Positions 17,065-26,242 of a stretch of 36,267 bases of DNA are shown here, piece by piece. The notes below the pieces were generated by a model. That model was given only the letters and a program-made list of their open reading frames with translations, did no database searches and was not told where the DNA came from. The position numbers were made by a program, and so were the translations under genes. Source of the DNA: Lysinibacillus mangiferihumi (GTDB taxonomy: Bacteria > Bacillota > Bacilli > Bacillales_A > Planococcaceae); the NCBI RefSeq assembly GCF_003049665.1, contig NZ_PYWM01000042.1:1-36267 (forward strand), written 5' to 3'. Position 1 is the first letter of the stretch; each line of letters opens with the position of its first letter.

Positions 17065-17958
17065 TTAGCTTTTCATTTTCGGATCGAGCGCATCCCGCAG
17101 ACCATCTCCCATTAAATTAAACCCTAGTACCGTAAGCATGATAGCTAACCCTGGGAAAATCATCGTCCATGGTGCTTTTAGCAAGTAGATACGCGCATCG
17201 GCTAGCATTTTCCCCCATTCAGGTGCTGGTGCCTGTGCCCCTAATCCAAGGAAACCTAGAGCAGCCGCTTCAATAATCGCCGTCGCAATGGCAAGTGTCC
17301 CCTGGACAATAATCGGTGTCATCGAATTGGGTAAAATATGTGAGAATAAAATACGTGAATCACGCATCCCTATCGCTTTGGCAGCTACGATATATTCTTC
17401 TTCTTTTACACTCAACACTTTTGACCGAATTAAACGCCCAAAGTTTGGTACATTAATAATCGCAATGGCAATTAATGCATTTTGTAATGATGGCCCAAGT
17501 ACAGCCACTACAGCAATTGCTAATAAAATACTAGGAAACGCCAACATAATATCAAAAATTCGAGAAATAATCGTATCAACCCATTTGCCATAATACCCTG
17601 CAAGAATTCCAAGTAAGCTCCCTACAATAACTGAAAGAATTACAGCAAAAAATCCAATTCTTAACGAAATACGGGCACCATGAATAATTCTGGAGAAAAT
17701 ATCTCTTCCAAAGTCATCTGTTCCAAACCAATGTGCACTAGAAGGTGCCAATAATCGCTTCGATAAGTCCTGTTCATTGATTCCTTGTGGCGCAATGTAA
17801 GGGCCAAAGACAGCAAGGACAATAAAAAATATGACAATACCAGCACCAACAAGGGAGATTTTGCTTTTTCTAAAGCTGCGCCAGCCCTCTCTCCAAGGAC
17901 CTGCCGCCCGCTCTTGACTCGCCATTGCTTCTTTTTTTATATCTATCGCACCAGTCAT
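17065..17958 (-). CDS. dppC: Dipeptide/oligopeptide ABC transporter permease DppC
   Basis: A 297-residue inner-membrane permease of the DppC/OppC type. It has an N-terminal cytoplasmic stretch, a first membrane segment at about 33-55, the HWFGTDDFGRD motif (76-86) characteristic of DppC/OppC, and a transmembrane core with the EAA loop SVKEEEYIVAAKAIG (183-197) that docks on the ATPases. With DppB it forms the channel for peptides. It is the last gene of a dppD-F-A-B-C operon, 15 bases after dppB, with AGGAGGG upstream of the start. Exact peptide specificity cannot be read from the sequence. Confidence 0.93.
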   Translation of the reverse strand: MTGAIDIKKEAMASQERAAGPWREGWRSFRKSKISLVGAGIVIFFIVLAVFGPYIAPQGINEQDLSKRLLAPSSAHWFGTDDFGRDIFSRIIHGARISLRIGFFAVILSVIVGSLLGILAGYYGKWVDTIISRIFDIMLAFPSILLAIAVVAVLGPSLQNALIAIAIINVPNFGRLIRSKVLSVKEEEYIVAAKAIGMRDSRILFSHILPNSMTPIIVQGTLAIATAIIEAAALGFLGLGAQAPAPEWGKMLADARIYLLKAPWTMIFPGLAIMLTVLGFNLMGDGLRDALDPKMKS

Positions 17959-17973
17959 TCTCGCATCTCCCTC

Positions 17974-18987
17974 CTATTTGTATTTAATGCGTGGATCTAT
18001 CACAGTGTAAAGCAGATCAACAATTAAATTAATCATAATGAAAATAAAAGCAACTACTAAAATACCTGATTGGATAACTGGATAGTCTCGGAATCCGATT
18101 GCATCATAAATATAACGACCAATGCCAGGCCAACTGAAAATGGTTTCTGTTAAAATGGCACCACCTAGTAGCAGCCCTGTTTGTAAACCAATAACTGTTA
18201 ACACTGGAATAACAGCATTTTTTAATGCATGTTTATAAACGACGATAAACATTTTTTGTCCTTTTGCTCTCGCTGTTCGAACATAATCAGAGCGCATGAC
18301 CTCAAGCATAGACGAACGGGTAATCCTTGCAATAATCGCCATAGGAATCGTAGCAAGCGCCACCCCTGGTAAGATTAACCGCTTTACCACTTCTGTAAAT
18401 TGGTCAAATCTGCCTTGTATCAATGTATCAAGCAAATAAAAATGCGTAATCGCGGTTATCGGGTCTCGTACATCATTACGTCCAGATGTAGGCAACCAGC
18501 CAAGCTGAATGCTAAATGCCCATTGTTCCATTAAACCTAACCAAAATACCGGAACAGATACACCAATTAAAGCAACAACCATCGCAATATAATCAAACCA
18601 TGAATTTTGGAACCAAGCTGAAATAATACCTGCATTGACACCAATAATGACTGCTATAATCATTGCGAATATCGCTAATTCTGCTGTTGCCGCTAAATAA
18701 GGAAAAATCTCTTGTGACACAGGTAACTTTGTACGCAAAGACACGCCTAAATCGCCCTGAAAAATACCACCCAAATAGCCAAAATATTGCGTGTACCATG
18801 GCTTGTCTAATCCTAAACTTGCGTTCAATGCCTCAACCGCCTCTTTCGTCGCCTGCTGACCTAAAATAACTTGTGCAGGATTACCAGGAATTAGACGAAT
18901 GAGCATAAAGACGATAAAAGTCATTCCAAGCAAAACTGGGATTAATTGAAATAAACGTCTTCCCATATAGTGAAGCATTTTCTTCAC
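17974..18987 (-). CDS. dppB: Dipeptide/oligopeptide ABC transporter permease DppB
   Basis: A 337-residue permease with about six membrane segments, the first at roughly 10-32 followed by the family motif IPGNPA (33-38). The periplasm-side loop includes GDLGVSL (78-84). The EAA loop is EVMRSDYVRTARAKG (229-243). C-terminal LLYTVIDPRIKYK-like ending is typical of DppB/OppB. It pairs with DppC. The gene follows dppA after 237 bp, which include the attenuator hairpin at 19107-19145, so permease expression is probably lower than that of the binding protein. Confidence 0.93.
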   Translation of the reverse strand: MKKMLHYMGRRLFQLIPVLLGMTFIVFMLIRLIPGNPAQVILGQQATKEAVEALNASLGLDKPWYTQYFGYLGGIFQGDLGVSLRTKLPVSQEIFPYLAATAELAIFAMIIAVIIGVNAGIISAWFQNSWFDYIAMVVALIGVSVPVFWLGLMEQWAFSIQLGWLPTSGRNDVRDPITAITHFYLLDTLIQGRFDQFTEVVKRLILPGVALATIPMAIIARITRSSMLEVMRSDYVRTARAKGQKMFIVVYKHALKNAVIPVLTVIGLQTGLLLGGAILTETIFSWPGIGRYIYDAIGFRDYPVIQSGILVVAFIFIMINLIVDLLYTVIDPRIKYK

Positions 18988-19106
18988 CTCTCTGTAATTT
19001 TCTAATTATACTTTTGCTGCGAAAAGCATGAAGTCTATACACATACTGTAGAAAGGGACAGCTTTCAACAAACGATAGACGTTTAGATGGTTTGTCTGTC
19101 ATACAG

Positions 19107-19145
19107 AAAAACGGGTTGCGACAAACATAGTCACAACCCGTTTTT
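19107..19145 (-). terminator. Attenuator hairpin between dppA and dppB
   Basis: Stem AAAACGGGTTGTG / CGCAACCCGTTTT with an 11-base loop, followed on the minus strand by T-rich sequence. A terminator placed right after the binding-protein gene and before the permeases is a common way to keep binding protein in excess. Confidence 0.85.
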
Positions 19146-19224
19146 ACAACACTAGACAAAGTCCAAAGCTGTAAAAATCTTGTTACGTCACTATGAGTAG
19201 CGACAATTTTTATTTCTTTATTGT

Positions 19225-20841
19225 TTAATTCATATCTACTGCTTCTAAACGATCAGAACCTGTTGGATGTGCAAAGTAATTTGTCACTTTTGTACTTGCA
19301 GCTAAGATAGGAATAGAGTGTGCTAGTGGAACCCAAGGTGCATCCTCAGAAATAATTACCTGCGCTTGTTTGTAAAGCTCATTACGTTTGTCTTCATTCA
19401 CTTCTGTTTGCGCAGCAACTAATAATTTGTGTAACTCAGGGTTGTCGTAGAATGTGTAGTTGTTTGAACCGATATTATCAGCGTCTAATAATGTGTAAAT
19501 AAAGTTATCAGCATCGCCGTTATCACCTGTCCAACCAAGTAAGAACGCATCCGCTTCACCATTTTGAGCTTTTTCTAAATACGTAGCCCATTCGAATGAG
19601 ACGATTTTAGATGGAATTCCGACATCAGCTAAATTCTTTTGAATCGCTTCTGCAATTTTTTGACCATCTGGCATATACGGACGTGGTACTGGCATTGCCC
19701 AAAGCTCAATTTCTTTACCGTCATAACCTGCTTCTTTCAGCAATGCTTTTGCTTTTTCAGGGTCATAAGCATAGCCTGTAATATCTTCATTGTAGCCAGC
19801 AATAACTGGCGGCATTGGATTTTTCGCAGGCTCAGCTAAACCTTCATAGAACGCATCTACTAACGCTTGCTTATCAATGGCATAGTTCACAGCTTGACGA
19901 ACTTTAACGTTATCGAAAGGTGGACGTGTTACTGTTAATCCAAGATAGCCTACGTTCATAGATGGACGTTCGATTAATTGTAGATCGCCATTTGTTTCAA
20001 TCGATCCTTTATCTGATGGGCTTAAGCCATCTACTACATCTACCTCACCATTATTTAGCGCATTTAAGCGTGCTGAGTTATCAGGGATTGAACGGAAAAT
20101 TATTTTATCTAATTTTGGTAACCCTGCAATACGATAATCAGGATTTTTTTCAATTGTAATAGAATCATTACGTGTCCAATTTACAAATTTGAATGGACCT
20201 GTTCCAACTGGTTTATCAATTAGTGCATCGTCATTCGCTTCAAATGCTTTTGGAGAGGCAATGGCAAATGGTGACATCGCTAAATTTTTCAAGAATGGTG
20301 CTTGTGGTTGTTTCAACTTAAAGACAACTGTATAATCGCCTTCTGGTGTAATGGATTCAATGATTTGCTCCCCGCCCATCGTAAATTGAGACATAAAGTA
20401 CGGGAACTTATCTGCACCAGCTTTCCAGCGTTCAAAGTTTTTTGCGACCGCTTCTGCATTAAAATCTGAACCGTCGTGGAACTTTACACCTTCTTCAAGC
20501 TGGAATGTGTAAGTTAAGCCATCATCCGAAGCTCCCCATGATTTTGCTAAACCAGGCTTTAAAGTAACATCTTGTTCTCCAAAATTAATAAGTGTTTCAT
20601 AGATATTCACTGTTACTTTAAAAGATTCACCTTCTGTTACTGTTGCAGGGTCAAGAGCTGTGGAGTCGCCACCTCGACCATATACTAATGTTTTTTCACC
20701 GCTGCTAGCTGAATTGCCGCCAGTTGACGTGTCCTTCGAACCTGTATCCTTGCCATCAGAGCCAGAACTACACGCAGCTAAGATTGTCGAGAGAACAAGG
20801 ATTAGCATTACGCCTAAAGACCAAAGCTTCTTTTTCTTCAT
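19225..20841 (-). CDS. dppA: Peptide ABC transporter substrate-binding lipoprotein DppA
   Basis: A 538-residue extracellular solute-binding protein of family 5. The N-terminus is a lipoprotein signal: basic KKKK, hydrophobic core, and lipobox ILAAC with lipidated C24, followed by a Ser/Gly-rich linker to about residue 48. The mature domain begins LVYGRGGDSTALDPA, and includes FKLKQPQAPFLKNLAMSPF and the GTGPFKF motif typical of the family. It captures peptides (or a related ligand such as glutathione or heme, which some relatives bind) at the outer face of the membrane and hands them to DppBC. It lies 31 bases downstream of dppF in the operon. Confidence 0.92.
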   Translation of the reverse strand: MKKKKLWSLGVMLILVLSTILAACSSGSDGKDTGSKDTSTGGNSASSGEKTLVYGRGGDSTALDPATVTEGESFKVTVNIYETLINFGEQDVTLKPGLAKSWGASDDGLTYTFQLEEGVKFHDGSDFNAEAVAKNFERWKAGADKFPYFMSQFTMGGEQIIESITPEGDYTVVFKLKQPQAPFLKNLAMSPFAIASPKAFEANDDALIDKPVGTGPFKFVNWTRNDSITIEKNPDYRIAGLPKLDKIIFRSIPDNSARLNALNNGEVDVVDGLSPSDKGSIETNGDLQLIERPSMNVGYLGLTVTRPPFDNVKVRQAVNYAIDKQALVDAFYEGLAEPAKNPMPPVIAGYNEDITGYAYDPEKAKALLKEAGYDGKEIELWAMPVPRPYMPDGQKIAEAIQKNLADVGIPSKIVSFEWATYLEKAQNGEADAFLLGWTGDNGDADNFIYTLLDADNIGSNNYTFYDNPELHKLLVAAQTEVNEDKRNELYKQAQVIISEDAPWVPLAHSIPILAASTKVTNYFAHPTGSDRLEAVDMN

Positions 20842-20872
20842 CTATTTTCCCCCTAAAACTTTTTTATATCAT

Positions 20873-21853
20873 TCAATGTTGAATGGCATCATAAAGATGA
20901 CAAGCAACATAATGACCCGGCTTCACTTCTTGCATGTTTGGTACTACGCTTGAGCATTGTGCTTTCTTAAACGGACATCTTGTATGGAATGCACAGCCAC
21001 TCGGCGGATTGGATGCACTCGGAATATCTCCAGATATAATAAGCTGCTCACGTTCAAAAGTTGGGTCAGGCACAGGAACAGAAGATAATAATGCCTGCGT
21101 ATATGGGTGGAGCGGCTCTGCATATAAATTTTCACTTGCGGTCAGCTCTACTAATTTGCCTAAATACATAACCCCAACACGATTACTTATATGGCGTACA
21201 ACACCTAAGTCATGTGAGATAAAAATATAGGTAAGCTTTAGTTCCTTTTGCAAAGATTGCATTAGGTTTAAAACTTGAGCCTGAATCGATACATCTAACG
21301 CAGAAACAGGTTCGTCCGCAATAATTAAACGAGGGTTGGTCATCAGCGCTCGCGCAATGCCAATGCGTTGTCTCTGTCCTCCACTAAATTGATGAGGATA
21401 GCGTTTTACATGATATTCATTTAAGCCAACAATTTTAAGCAGCTCGATTACTTTCTGCTTGCGTTCTTTTGAATTGCCCATGCCATGCACAATGAGTGGC
21501 TCCTCTAAAATCTTGCCAATGGAATGGCGTGGATTAAGTGAAGCATACGGGTCTTGGAAAATCATTTGGATATCCCTTCGTGCTTTCCGCATTTCACTAT
21601 TCGATAAGGAAGAAAGCATTTTGCCACCGAATTCAATGTTCCCCGCGGTCGGTTCAAGCAAGCGCATTAAAAGGCGACCTGTCGTTGACTTACCACATCC
21701 TGATTCGCCCACAATACCTAATGTTTCCCCTTCAAATACTTCAAAGGATACATTGTCCACAGCTTTTACATCCCCAACTTGCGTATTCAAGAATCCTTTG
21801 CGAATTGGAAAGTATTTTTTTAACCCTTCAACTTTCAATAGCACTTTCGACAT
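20873..21853 (-). CDS. dppF: Peptide ABC transporter ATP-binding protein DppF
   Basis: A 326-residue ATPase with all nucleotide-binding motifs: Walker A GESGCGKST (about 49-57), signature FSGGQRQRIGIARAL (about 157-171), Walker B LIIADEPVSALD, and H-loop FISHDLGVV. The C-terminal oligo_HPY region carries GCAFHTRCPFKKAQC, the cysteine-rich end of the Dpp/Opp ATPases. Its N-terminal LKKYFPIRKG is typical of the F subunit. It forms a heterodimer with DppD. The ATG has GGAGGTGA upstream and lies 26 bases inside the end of dppD, so translation is coupled. Confidence 0.94.
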   Translation of the reverse strand: MSKVLLKVEGLKKYFPIRKGFLNTQVGDVKAVDNVSFEVFEGETLGIVGESGCGKSTTGRLLMRLLEPTAGNIEFGGKMLSSLSNSEMRKARRDIQMIFQDPYASLNPRHSIGKILEEPLIVHGMGNSKERKQKVIELLKIVGLNEYHVKRYPHQFSGGQRQRIGIARALMTNPRLIIADEPVSALDVSIQAQVLNLMQSLQKELKLTYIFISHDLGVVRHISNRVGVMYLGKLVELTASENLYAEPLHPYTQALLSSVPVPDPTFEREQLIISGDIPSASNPPSGCAFHTRCPFKKAQCSSVVPNMQEVKPGHYVACHLYDAIQH

Positions 21854-22841
21854 ATTGAATCACCTCCTGTTCTTCCAGTAAAAAGCACCTTGCTCTATGT
21901 TGCTCTGTCTCTTCATATAAAGGTGGTGTTTGTTGTAGGCAACGTTCCATTGCAAATTCACAGCGTGCTGCAAAACGACAGCCGTCTTTTATCGTGCCCG
22001 GCCTAGGTACACTGCCAGGTATTGAGTAAAGGCTATCTTTTTTGTAACGCATATCTGGCACAGATTTAATGAGTCCTTGTGTATAAGGATGCTTAGGATT
22101 TTTAAAAATTTCTTGAATAGGTGCTTCTTCAACAATTTGCCCTGCGTACATAACAATAACGCGTTCGCAAGTTTCTGCTACGACCCCTAAATCGTGCGTA
22201 ATTAATAAGACAGCCGTATTCATACGCTTGTTCAAATCTTTCATTAGTTGCAAAATTTGTGCCTGAATCGTCACATCAAGGGCAGTCGTCGGCTCATCGG
22301 CAATCAGCACCTTCGGGTCACAGACCAATGCCATGGCAATCATCACTCGTTGGCGCATCCCACCAGATAGTTGATGAGGATAATCCTTTAGTAGTTCCTC
22401 TACACGTGGTAATCCTACTAGTTTCATAATTTCTACCGCCCGCGCAAAAGCCTTCTTTTTCGACCACTTGGGATTATGGATTAAAATTGCTTCTTTTAAT
22501 TGCTCGCCAATTGTAAATAAAGGATTTAAGGAAGTCATAGGCTCTTGAAAAATCATCGCCACATCCTTACCACGTACTCTTTGCATTTGCTTATCCGTTA
22601 ATTTCGCTAAATTTTTGCCTTCTAGCAGTACTTGTCCACCAGTAATTTTTCCTGGTGGTGAAGGGATCAATCCCATAATGGACAAAGATGTGACACTTTT
22701 CCCACTACCCGATTCCCCTACAATCCCTAAAATTTCCCCTTCATGGACTGAAAAATCAATATCATCAACGGCAGGAATCTGTCCATCATCTGTGAAAAAC
22801 GTTGTTTGTAAACCTTTTACTTCTAACAGCTTTTTTCGCAT
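21828..22841 (-). CDS. dppD: Peptide ABC transporter ATP-binding protein DppD
   Basis: A 337-residue ATPase, first gene of the operon. Motifs: Walker [10 protein letters not shown]-loop [10 protein letters not shown], signature [15 protein letters not shown], Walker [14 protein letters not shown]-loop LITHDLGVV, and the C-terminal cysteine-rich [15 protein letters not shown]. These are the D-subunit forms. I start at the ATG at 22841, with GAGGTGGGG about 8-12 bases upstream. A GTG five codons earlier is possible but sits inside that ribosome binding site. The promoter region contains a CodY-like box (22922-22936), which fits repression when branched-chain amino acids and GTP are plentiful. 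Confidence 0.93.
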   Translation of the reverse strand: MRKKLLEVKGLQTTFFTDDGQIPAVDDIDFSVHEGEILGIVGESGSGKSVTSLSIMGLIPSPPGKITGGQVLLEGKNLAKLTDKQMQRVRGKDVAMIFQEPMTSLNPLFTIGEQLKEAILIHNPKWSKKKAFARAVEIMKLVGLPRVEELLKDYPHQLSGGMRQRVMIAMALVCDPKVLIADEPTTALDVTIQAQILQLMKDLNKRMNTAVLLITHDLGVVAETCERVIVMYAGQIVEEAPIQEIFKNPKHPYTQGLIKSVPDMRYKKDSLYSIPGSVPRPGTIKDGCRFAARCEFAMERCLQQTPPLYEETEQHRARCFLLEEQEVIQYVESAIES

Positions 22842-22893
22842 GTTCAATCGCCCCACCTCACCAATATTTTCAAAAAATACAATTTTATAGAAT

Positions 22894-22936
22894 ATTATAT
22901 ACTAACTATCACTAAATTCTCTATTTTCAGATAATT
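22894..22936 (-). promoter_or_regulatory. dpp promoter -10 with overlapping CodY-like box
   Basis: Minus-strand AATTATCTGAAAATA (22922-22936) matches the CodY consensus AATTTTCWGAAAATT at 13 of 15 positions. A TATAAT (22894-22899) lies 22 bp downstream, so the box would cover the -35 region, which has no good consensus. This is the placement expected for a repressor. Confidence 0.65.
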
Positions 22937-23047
22937 CTAACTAAAATTTTTCTCTCTTTCAATCATTATTATTCTGCAAATCACATATATTTTCTACATT
23001 TCTCTCTCCCTCCTCCAAAAATTTCTGTTAAATCGATAAATTTCCAC
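22937..23047. other. AT-rich gene-free upstream segment of the dpp promoter
   Basis: Together with the neighbouring annotated sites this completes a 327-bp stretch without genes between dppD and ygaD. It is AT-rich and pyrimidine-biased on the plus strand. No coding region, tRNA or repeat was seen in it. Confidence 0.4.
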
Positions 23048-23081
23048 AAAAAAAGCCTTCCATTTTATTAACAATGGAAGA
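23048..23081 (-). terminator. Terminator of ygaD
   Basis: CTTCCATT / AATGGAAG stem (23057-23080) with an 8-base loop, followed on the minus strand by seven T. Confidence 0.9.
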
Positions 23082-23089
23082 CTCTTTTG

Positions 23090-23113
23090 AGGTGCCAGGC
23101 ACGCAAACAATTT
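23090..23113 (+). repeat. Diverged copy of the GTGCCAG dispersed repeat
   Basis: GAGGTGCCAGGCACGC followed by AAACAATT matches the 24-bp repeats at 7414 and 7502 at 19 of 24 positions and has the same orientation. It contains the palindromic core GTGCC-A-GGCAC. Like the other copies it sits beside a terminator. Confidence 0.65.
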
Positions 23114-23168
23114 GGGACTTAAAACCCCCTACGGTGCAAATCATCGGCATTCGTATATTGTGTGATAC

Positions 23169-24914
23169 TTAATCTAAATGTTGTACTTGGAATAAATTAT
23201 AGTAAGTGCCTTGCTTCTTCATTAGTTGTTCATGATTACCTTTTTCTATTAATTGTCCATGATCAATAACAAAAATATTATCGGCATGTGTAATGGTTGA
23301 AAGTCGGTGTGCAATAATAATCGTTGTGCGATCATGCACAAGGGCATCTAATGATTCTTGAATAAGTGCTTCACTTTCCAAATCTAGCGCTGATGTCGCT
23401 TCATCTAAAATTAAAATCGGGGGGTTTTTTAAAAATACACGGGCAATGGCCACTCGTTGCTTTTGACCACCCGATAATTTTACGCCCCGCTCTCCTACCT
23501 TTGTGTTATAACCATTTGGTAAGTTCATAATAAAGTCATGTGCATTAGCTGCTTTTGCAGCCGCCATTACTTCCTCATCAGACGCACCTGGTTTCCCCAT
23601 CAAAATATTTTCCCTAACTGAATCGCTAAACAAAATATTATCTTGAAGCACAATACCAATTTGTGAGCGCAATGAATGGATTGTGACATCTTTAACATTA
23701 TGTCCATCTACAAAAACCGCTCCAGCTGTCGCATCATAAAAACGGGGGATTAAACTAATAATGGTAGATTTCCCACCGCCACTCATTCCTACAAATGCAA
23801 CCGTCTCCCCTGGTTTTATGGTAAAGTTCATATTTTTTAAAATTGGCGAACCATCCACTTCATATTGAAAGGCTACATTTTCAAATCGTACTTCACCTGT
23901 TGCTCGCGGTAATGGAAGGGCATTTTCCTTGTTTTTTACCTCATAAGGCTCATCCATTAGTTCAAACATACGATCCATCGAAGCGATAGATTGTGTTAAC
24001 GTTGTGGATGAACTTACTAATCGACGAAGCGGTCCATAAAGTCGCTCAATATAAGCGATAAAAGCAACCATTGTTCCAAGCGATAATGATCCATTAATCA
24101 CCTGGTAGCCGGCATAAGCAATAACAAGTAATGGTGCCACGTCCGTAATTGTATTGACTACTGCAAAGGACTTGGCATTCCATCTCGTATGATCTAGCGC
24201 TTTTTCAAAAAACTCACCATTTGCTTCATTGAATAACTGTTGTTCATGCTTTTCTAGCGTAAAGCTTTTAATAATACTCATTCCCGCCACTCGCTCATGT
24301 AAATAACTTTGCACACCTGCAAGTGCCTGTGAACGGTTACGTGTTAAAGTTCGTAGTTTACCAAAGAAGAACTTTACACTAATTGCGTAGAATGGGAATG
24401 CAATTAGTGCAACAAGCGTCAGTTTGACATCCATTGCTAGCATAATACCTACTGCAATGACAATTGTTGCAAAGTCAAGCCAAACATTCATTAAACCAGT
24501 CATAACAAAGTTTTTCGTTTGTTCCACATCGTTAATAACACGTGAAATGACCTCGCCAGCTCTTGTATTTGCGTAATACTTCAGGCTAAGTCGCTGTAGA
24601 TGGGCATAAATTTCTTTTCGGATATCAAAAAGTACCTTATTACTCACATGCTGTGCAAAGTATTGACGGTAGTATTCTATTGGTGGACGTATCACGAAAA
24701 ATACAATAATTGTTCCACCTAGCCAATAAAACAATTCCTTTGTTTTTTCTGTATCCGTTAAATCATCAGCACCAATAATATCATCAAGTACTATTTTTAT
24801 AAGCAACGGAATAAATAACGGAATCGCAAATTTCACAATACCAATGAATACGGTTAAAAGTATTTCCCATGTGTATGGTTTGACAAAACGCATATAACGC
24901 TTTACGCTACCCAA
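23169..24914 (-). CDS. ygaD: ABC exporter, fused permease and ATPase (YgaD-like)
   Basis: A 581-residue half-transporter that should dimerise to export lipids, drugs or peptides. The N-terminal ~320 residues hold six membrane segments (ABC type IV fold). The ATPase has Walker [10 protein letters not shown] (376-384), signature LSGGQ (480-484), Walker B ILILDE (500-505) and H-loop IAHRLST. The start is a TTG at 24914 with AAGGAAGTG seven bases upstream; the next ATG is seven codons inside. The MGS(V)[10 protein letters not shown] beginning and the position beside ntdP agree with B. subtilis YgaD. Substrate unknown. Confidence 0.9.
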   Translation of the reverse strand: MGSVKRYMRFVKPYTWEILLTVFIGIVKFAIPLFIPLLIKIVLDDIIGADDLTDTEKTKELFYWLGGTIIVFFVIRPPIEYYRQYFAQHVSNKVLFDIRKEIYAHLQRLSLKYYANTRAGEVISRVINDVEQTKNFVMTGLMNVWLDFATIVIAVGIMLAMDVKLTLVALIAFPFYAISVKFFFGKLRTLTRNRSQALAGVQSYLHERVAGMSIIKSFTLEKHEQQLFNEANGEFFEKALDHTRWNAKSFAVVNTITDVAPLLVIAYAGYQVINGSLSLGTMVAFIAYIERLYGPLRRLVSSSTTLTQSIASMDRMFELMDEPYEVKNKENALPLPRATGEVRFENVAFQYEVDGSPILKNMNFTIKPGETVAFVGMSGGGKSTIISLIPRFYDATAGAVFVDGHNVKDVTIHSLRSQIGIVLQDNILFSDSVRENILMGKPGASDEEVMAAAKAANAHDFIMNLPNGYNTKVGERGVKLSGGQKQRVAIARVFLKNPPILILDEATSALDLESEALIQESLDALVHDRTTIIIAHRLSTITHADNIFVIDHGQLIEKGNHEQLMKKQGTYYNLFQVQHLD

Positions 24915-25104
24915 TTATCTTCACTTCCTTATTTGAAACCCATTTCTTAACTGGCTTTCTACATTCAAAAAGAAACAGACATTCACTATTGAATGCCCTT
25001 ACGTATTATAGCAATATTTAGCATGAAGTACAGTTAGTAAAACTTTTGTGCTAACTATTTTTCATTTTCATCGCAATCTCTCTTTATAAAATACCCTTTA
25101 CATG

Positions 25105-25139
25105 AAAAAAAACACCCATTAGTTAAACTAATAGGTGTT
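25105..25139 (-). terminator. Terminator of ntdP
   Basis: AACACCTATTAGT / ACTAATGGGTGTT stem on the minus strand, overlapping the ntdP stop codon region, followed by eight T. Confidence 0.92.
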
Positions 25140-25689
25140 ACTGACAATCATCTGCTTGCATATCGAGCTGAAACTTATATCGATTCGTCCAAGCATCGAT
25201 AAAATCAGGTGCAAAAGGCCCTCTTTTTTGTTGTATCCAGCTAATTAATTTTTCGACATTGCGCTTTAAAATTTTATCGATTACATCTGGGTAAGACATT
25301 TCCTGTCGATGTTGTTCATATTCATCTTCATCTAAAAGGGTATAAGACATATCCGGAAAAACCTTAATATCTAAATCGTAGTCAATATATTTAATGGCAT
25401 TATTATCGAAAACAAATGGTGAGCTTAGATTACAATAATAATACACACCGTCCTCACGCAGCATGCAGATGATGTTGAACCAGTGCTCCGCATGGAAATA
25501 ACAAATAGAAGGCTCTCTCGTTAGCCACGTACGACCATCGGATTCTGTCACAAGTGTTCGTTCATTCGCACCGATTATAATGTTTTTCGTTCCTTTTAAA
25601 ACCATTGTTTCTTGCCAAACACGGTGGATGCGGCCGTTGTGCTTATAACTATGTATTTGTATCGTTTCTCCTTCTACCGGTATTGCCAT
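25138..25689 (-). CDS. ntdP: Nucleoside tri-/diphosphate phosphatase NtdP (DUF402)
   Basis: A 183-residue DUF402 protein, the family of S. aureus SA1684 and B. subtilis YgaC, shown to hydrolyse nucleoside tri- and diphosphates in a metal-dependent way. Conserved elements visible are the basic Y-K-H-N-G-R start (15-20), [13 protein letters not shown] (54-66 region) and the acidic [10 protein letters not shown]...[12 protein letters not shown] stretch (88-113), which carries the metal-binding acidic residues. Length is normal. It stands alone between ygaD and sspE, as in the B. subtilis order, and has its own terminator. An inverted repeat in its promoter suggests regulation. Confidence 0.9.
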   Translation of the reverse strand: MAIPVEGETIQIHSYKHNGRIHRVWQETMVLKGTKNIIIGANERTLVTESDGRTWLTREPSICYFHAEHWFNIICMLREDGVYYYCNLSSPFVFDNNAIKYIDYDLDIKVFPDMSYTLLDEDEYEQHRQEMSYPDVIDKILKRNVEKLISWIQQKRGPFAPDFIDAWTNRYKFQLDMQADDCQ

Positions 25690-25742
25690 TTTTGAAGCCC
25701 ACCTTTTCGTCTATGCTACCTAAATCTAGCAGTCTCTAGTAT

Positions 25743-25784
25743 ATTATAGCAATCTGTACGCGAAAGGTGTAGTTGAAAACTACA
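25743..25784 (-). promoter_or_regulatory. ntdP promoter with 17-bp inverted repeat
   Basis: Minus-strand TATAAT (25743-25748) lies about 55 bases upstream of the ntdP start. At the -35 position and just above is a perfect inverted repeat TGTAGTT-3-AACTACA (25768-25784). The -35 itself is weak. An operator for an unidentified regulator is plausible. Confidence 0.5.
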
Positions 25785-25901
25785 AATTTCACTGTGTCAT
25801 GTTATTTATGTACAAATTTTCGTAAATTAATAGCAATTTCCATCATAACAACAACTTCAGGAATTTTTTATCTTTCTATATAATACGTGTCACCAAGAAT
25901 A

Positions 25902-25948
25902 GAAAAGGGCTGTCCTTTTCATCTTTTCGATTGTTAGACAGCCCCTTA
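25902..25948 (-). terminator. Terminator of the sspE-like gene
   Basis: AAGGGGCTGTC / GGACAGCCCTT stem with a ~21-base loop, followed by TTTTC on the minus strand; it begins about 38 bases after the spore-protein stop. Confidence 0.8.
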
Positions 25949-25985
25949 GAAGGTAAATGCAATTATGCAGTTACAAAGTGAGCGA

Positions 25986-26162
25986 TTACTCGCTCGCGTT
26001 TTGGTTATTCTTAGCGTATTTGCCTGAAGCTTGAGCTTTATTCTGCTCAGCTTTAGCATTTTGCTTTTGCACTTCGTTGAAGTCTGTTTCATAACCAAAC
26101 TCTTCACTTTGGCGTTGCATGTTTTTATTTGCTTGTTGGTTGTTGTTTTGATTTTTCTTCAT
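25986..26162 (-). CDS. sspE: Gamma-type small acid-soluble spore protein
   Basis: A 58-residue, Gln/Asn/Lys/Ala-rich protein too short for most ORF filters. It has the gamma-SASP signature: low complexity, no Trp, and the protease (GPR) recognition segment EEFGYETDFNE (20-30) before an Ala/Gln-rich tail. Gamma SASPs are amino-acid stores of the dormant spore, degraded at germination. Most Bacillus forms carry two repeats of the segment; this one has one, so it is short. The ATG at 26162 has GGAGGTG eight bases upstream. A sigma-G-like promoter precedes it, and a terminator follows. Located between ntdP and mutY as in B. subtilis. Confidence 0.93.
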   Translation of the reverse strand: MKKNQNNNQQANKNMQRQSEEFGYETDFNEVQKQNAKAEQNKAQASGKYAKNNQNASE

Positions 26163-26185
26163 CAGTCATTCACCTCCACGCTAAT

Positions 26186-26215
26186 TATTGTGTACAGAGG
26201 TGATTACTTTTATGC
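26186..26215 (-). promoter_or_regulatory. Sigma-G-type promoter of sspE
   Basis: Minus-strand GCATA (26211-26215), 18-bp spacer, CACAATA (26186-26192). This fits the forespore sigma-G consensus (gHATR, 17-18 bp, CATnnTA) with one deviation in the -10. The transcript would start about 15-20 bases upstream of the sspE ribosome binding site. Confidence 0.75.
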
Positions 26216-26242
26216 TCTTAATTTTTTAAATTTTCATTTCCA

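Noticed and set aside
21459..21881. Plus-strand 140-residue open frame opposite dppF
   Set aside because: It is antisense to the conserved ATPase motifs of dppF and is a shadow of that coding sequence.
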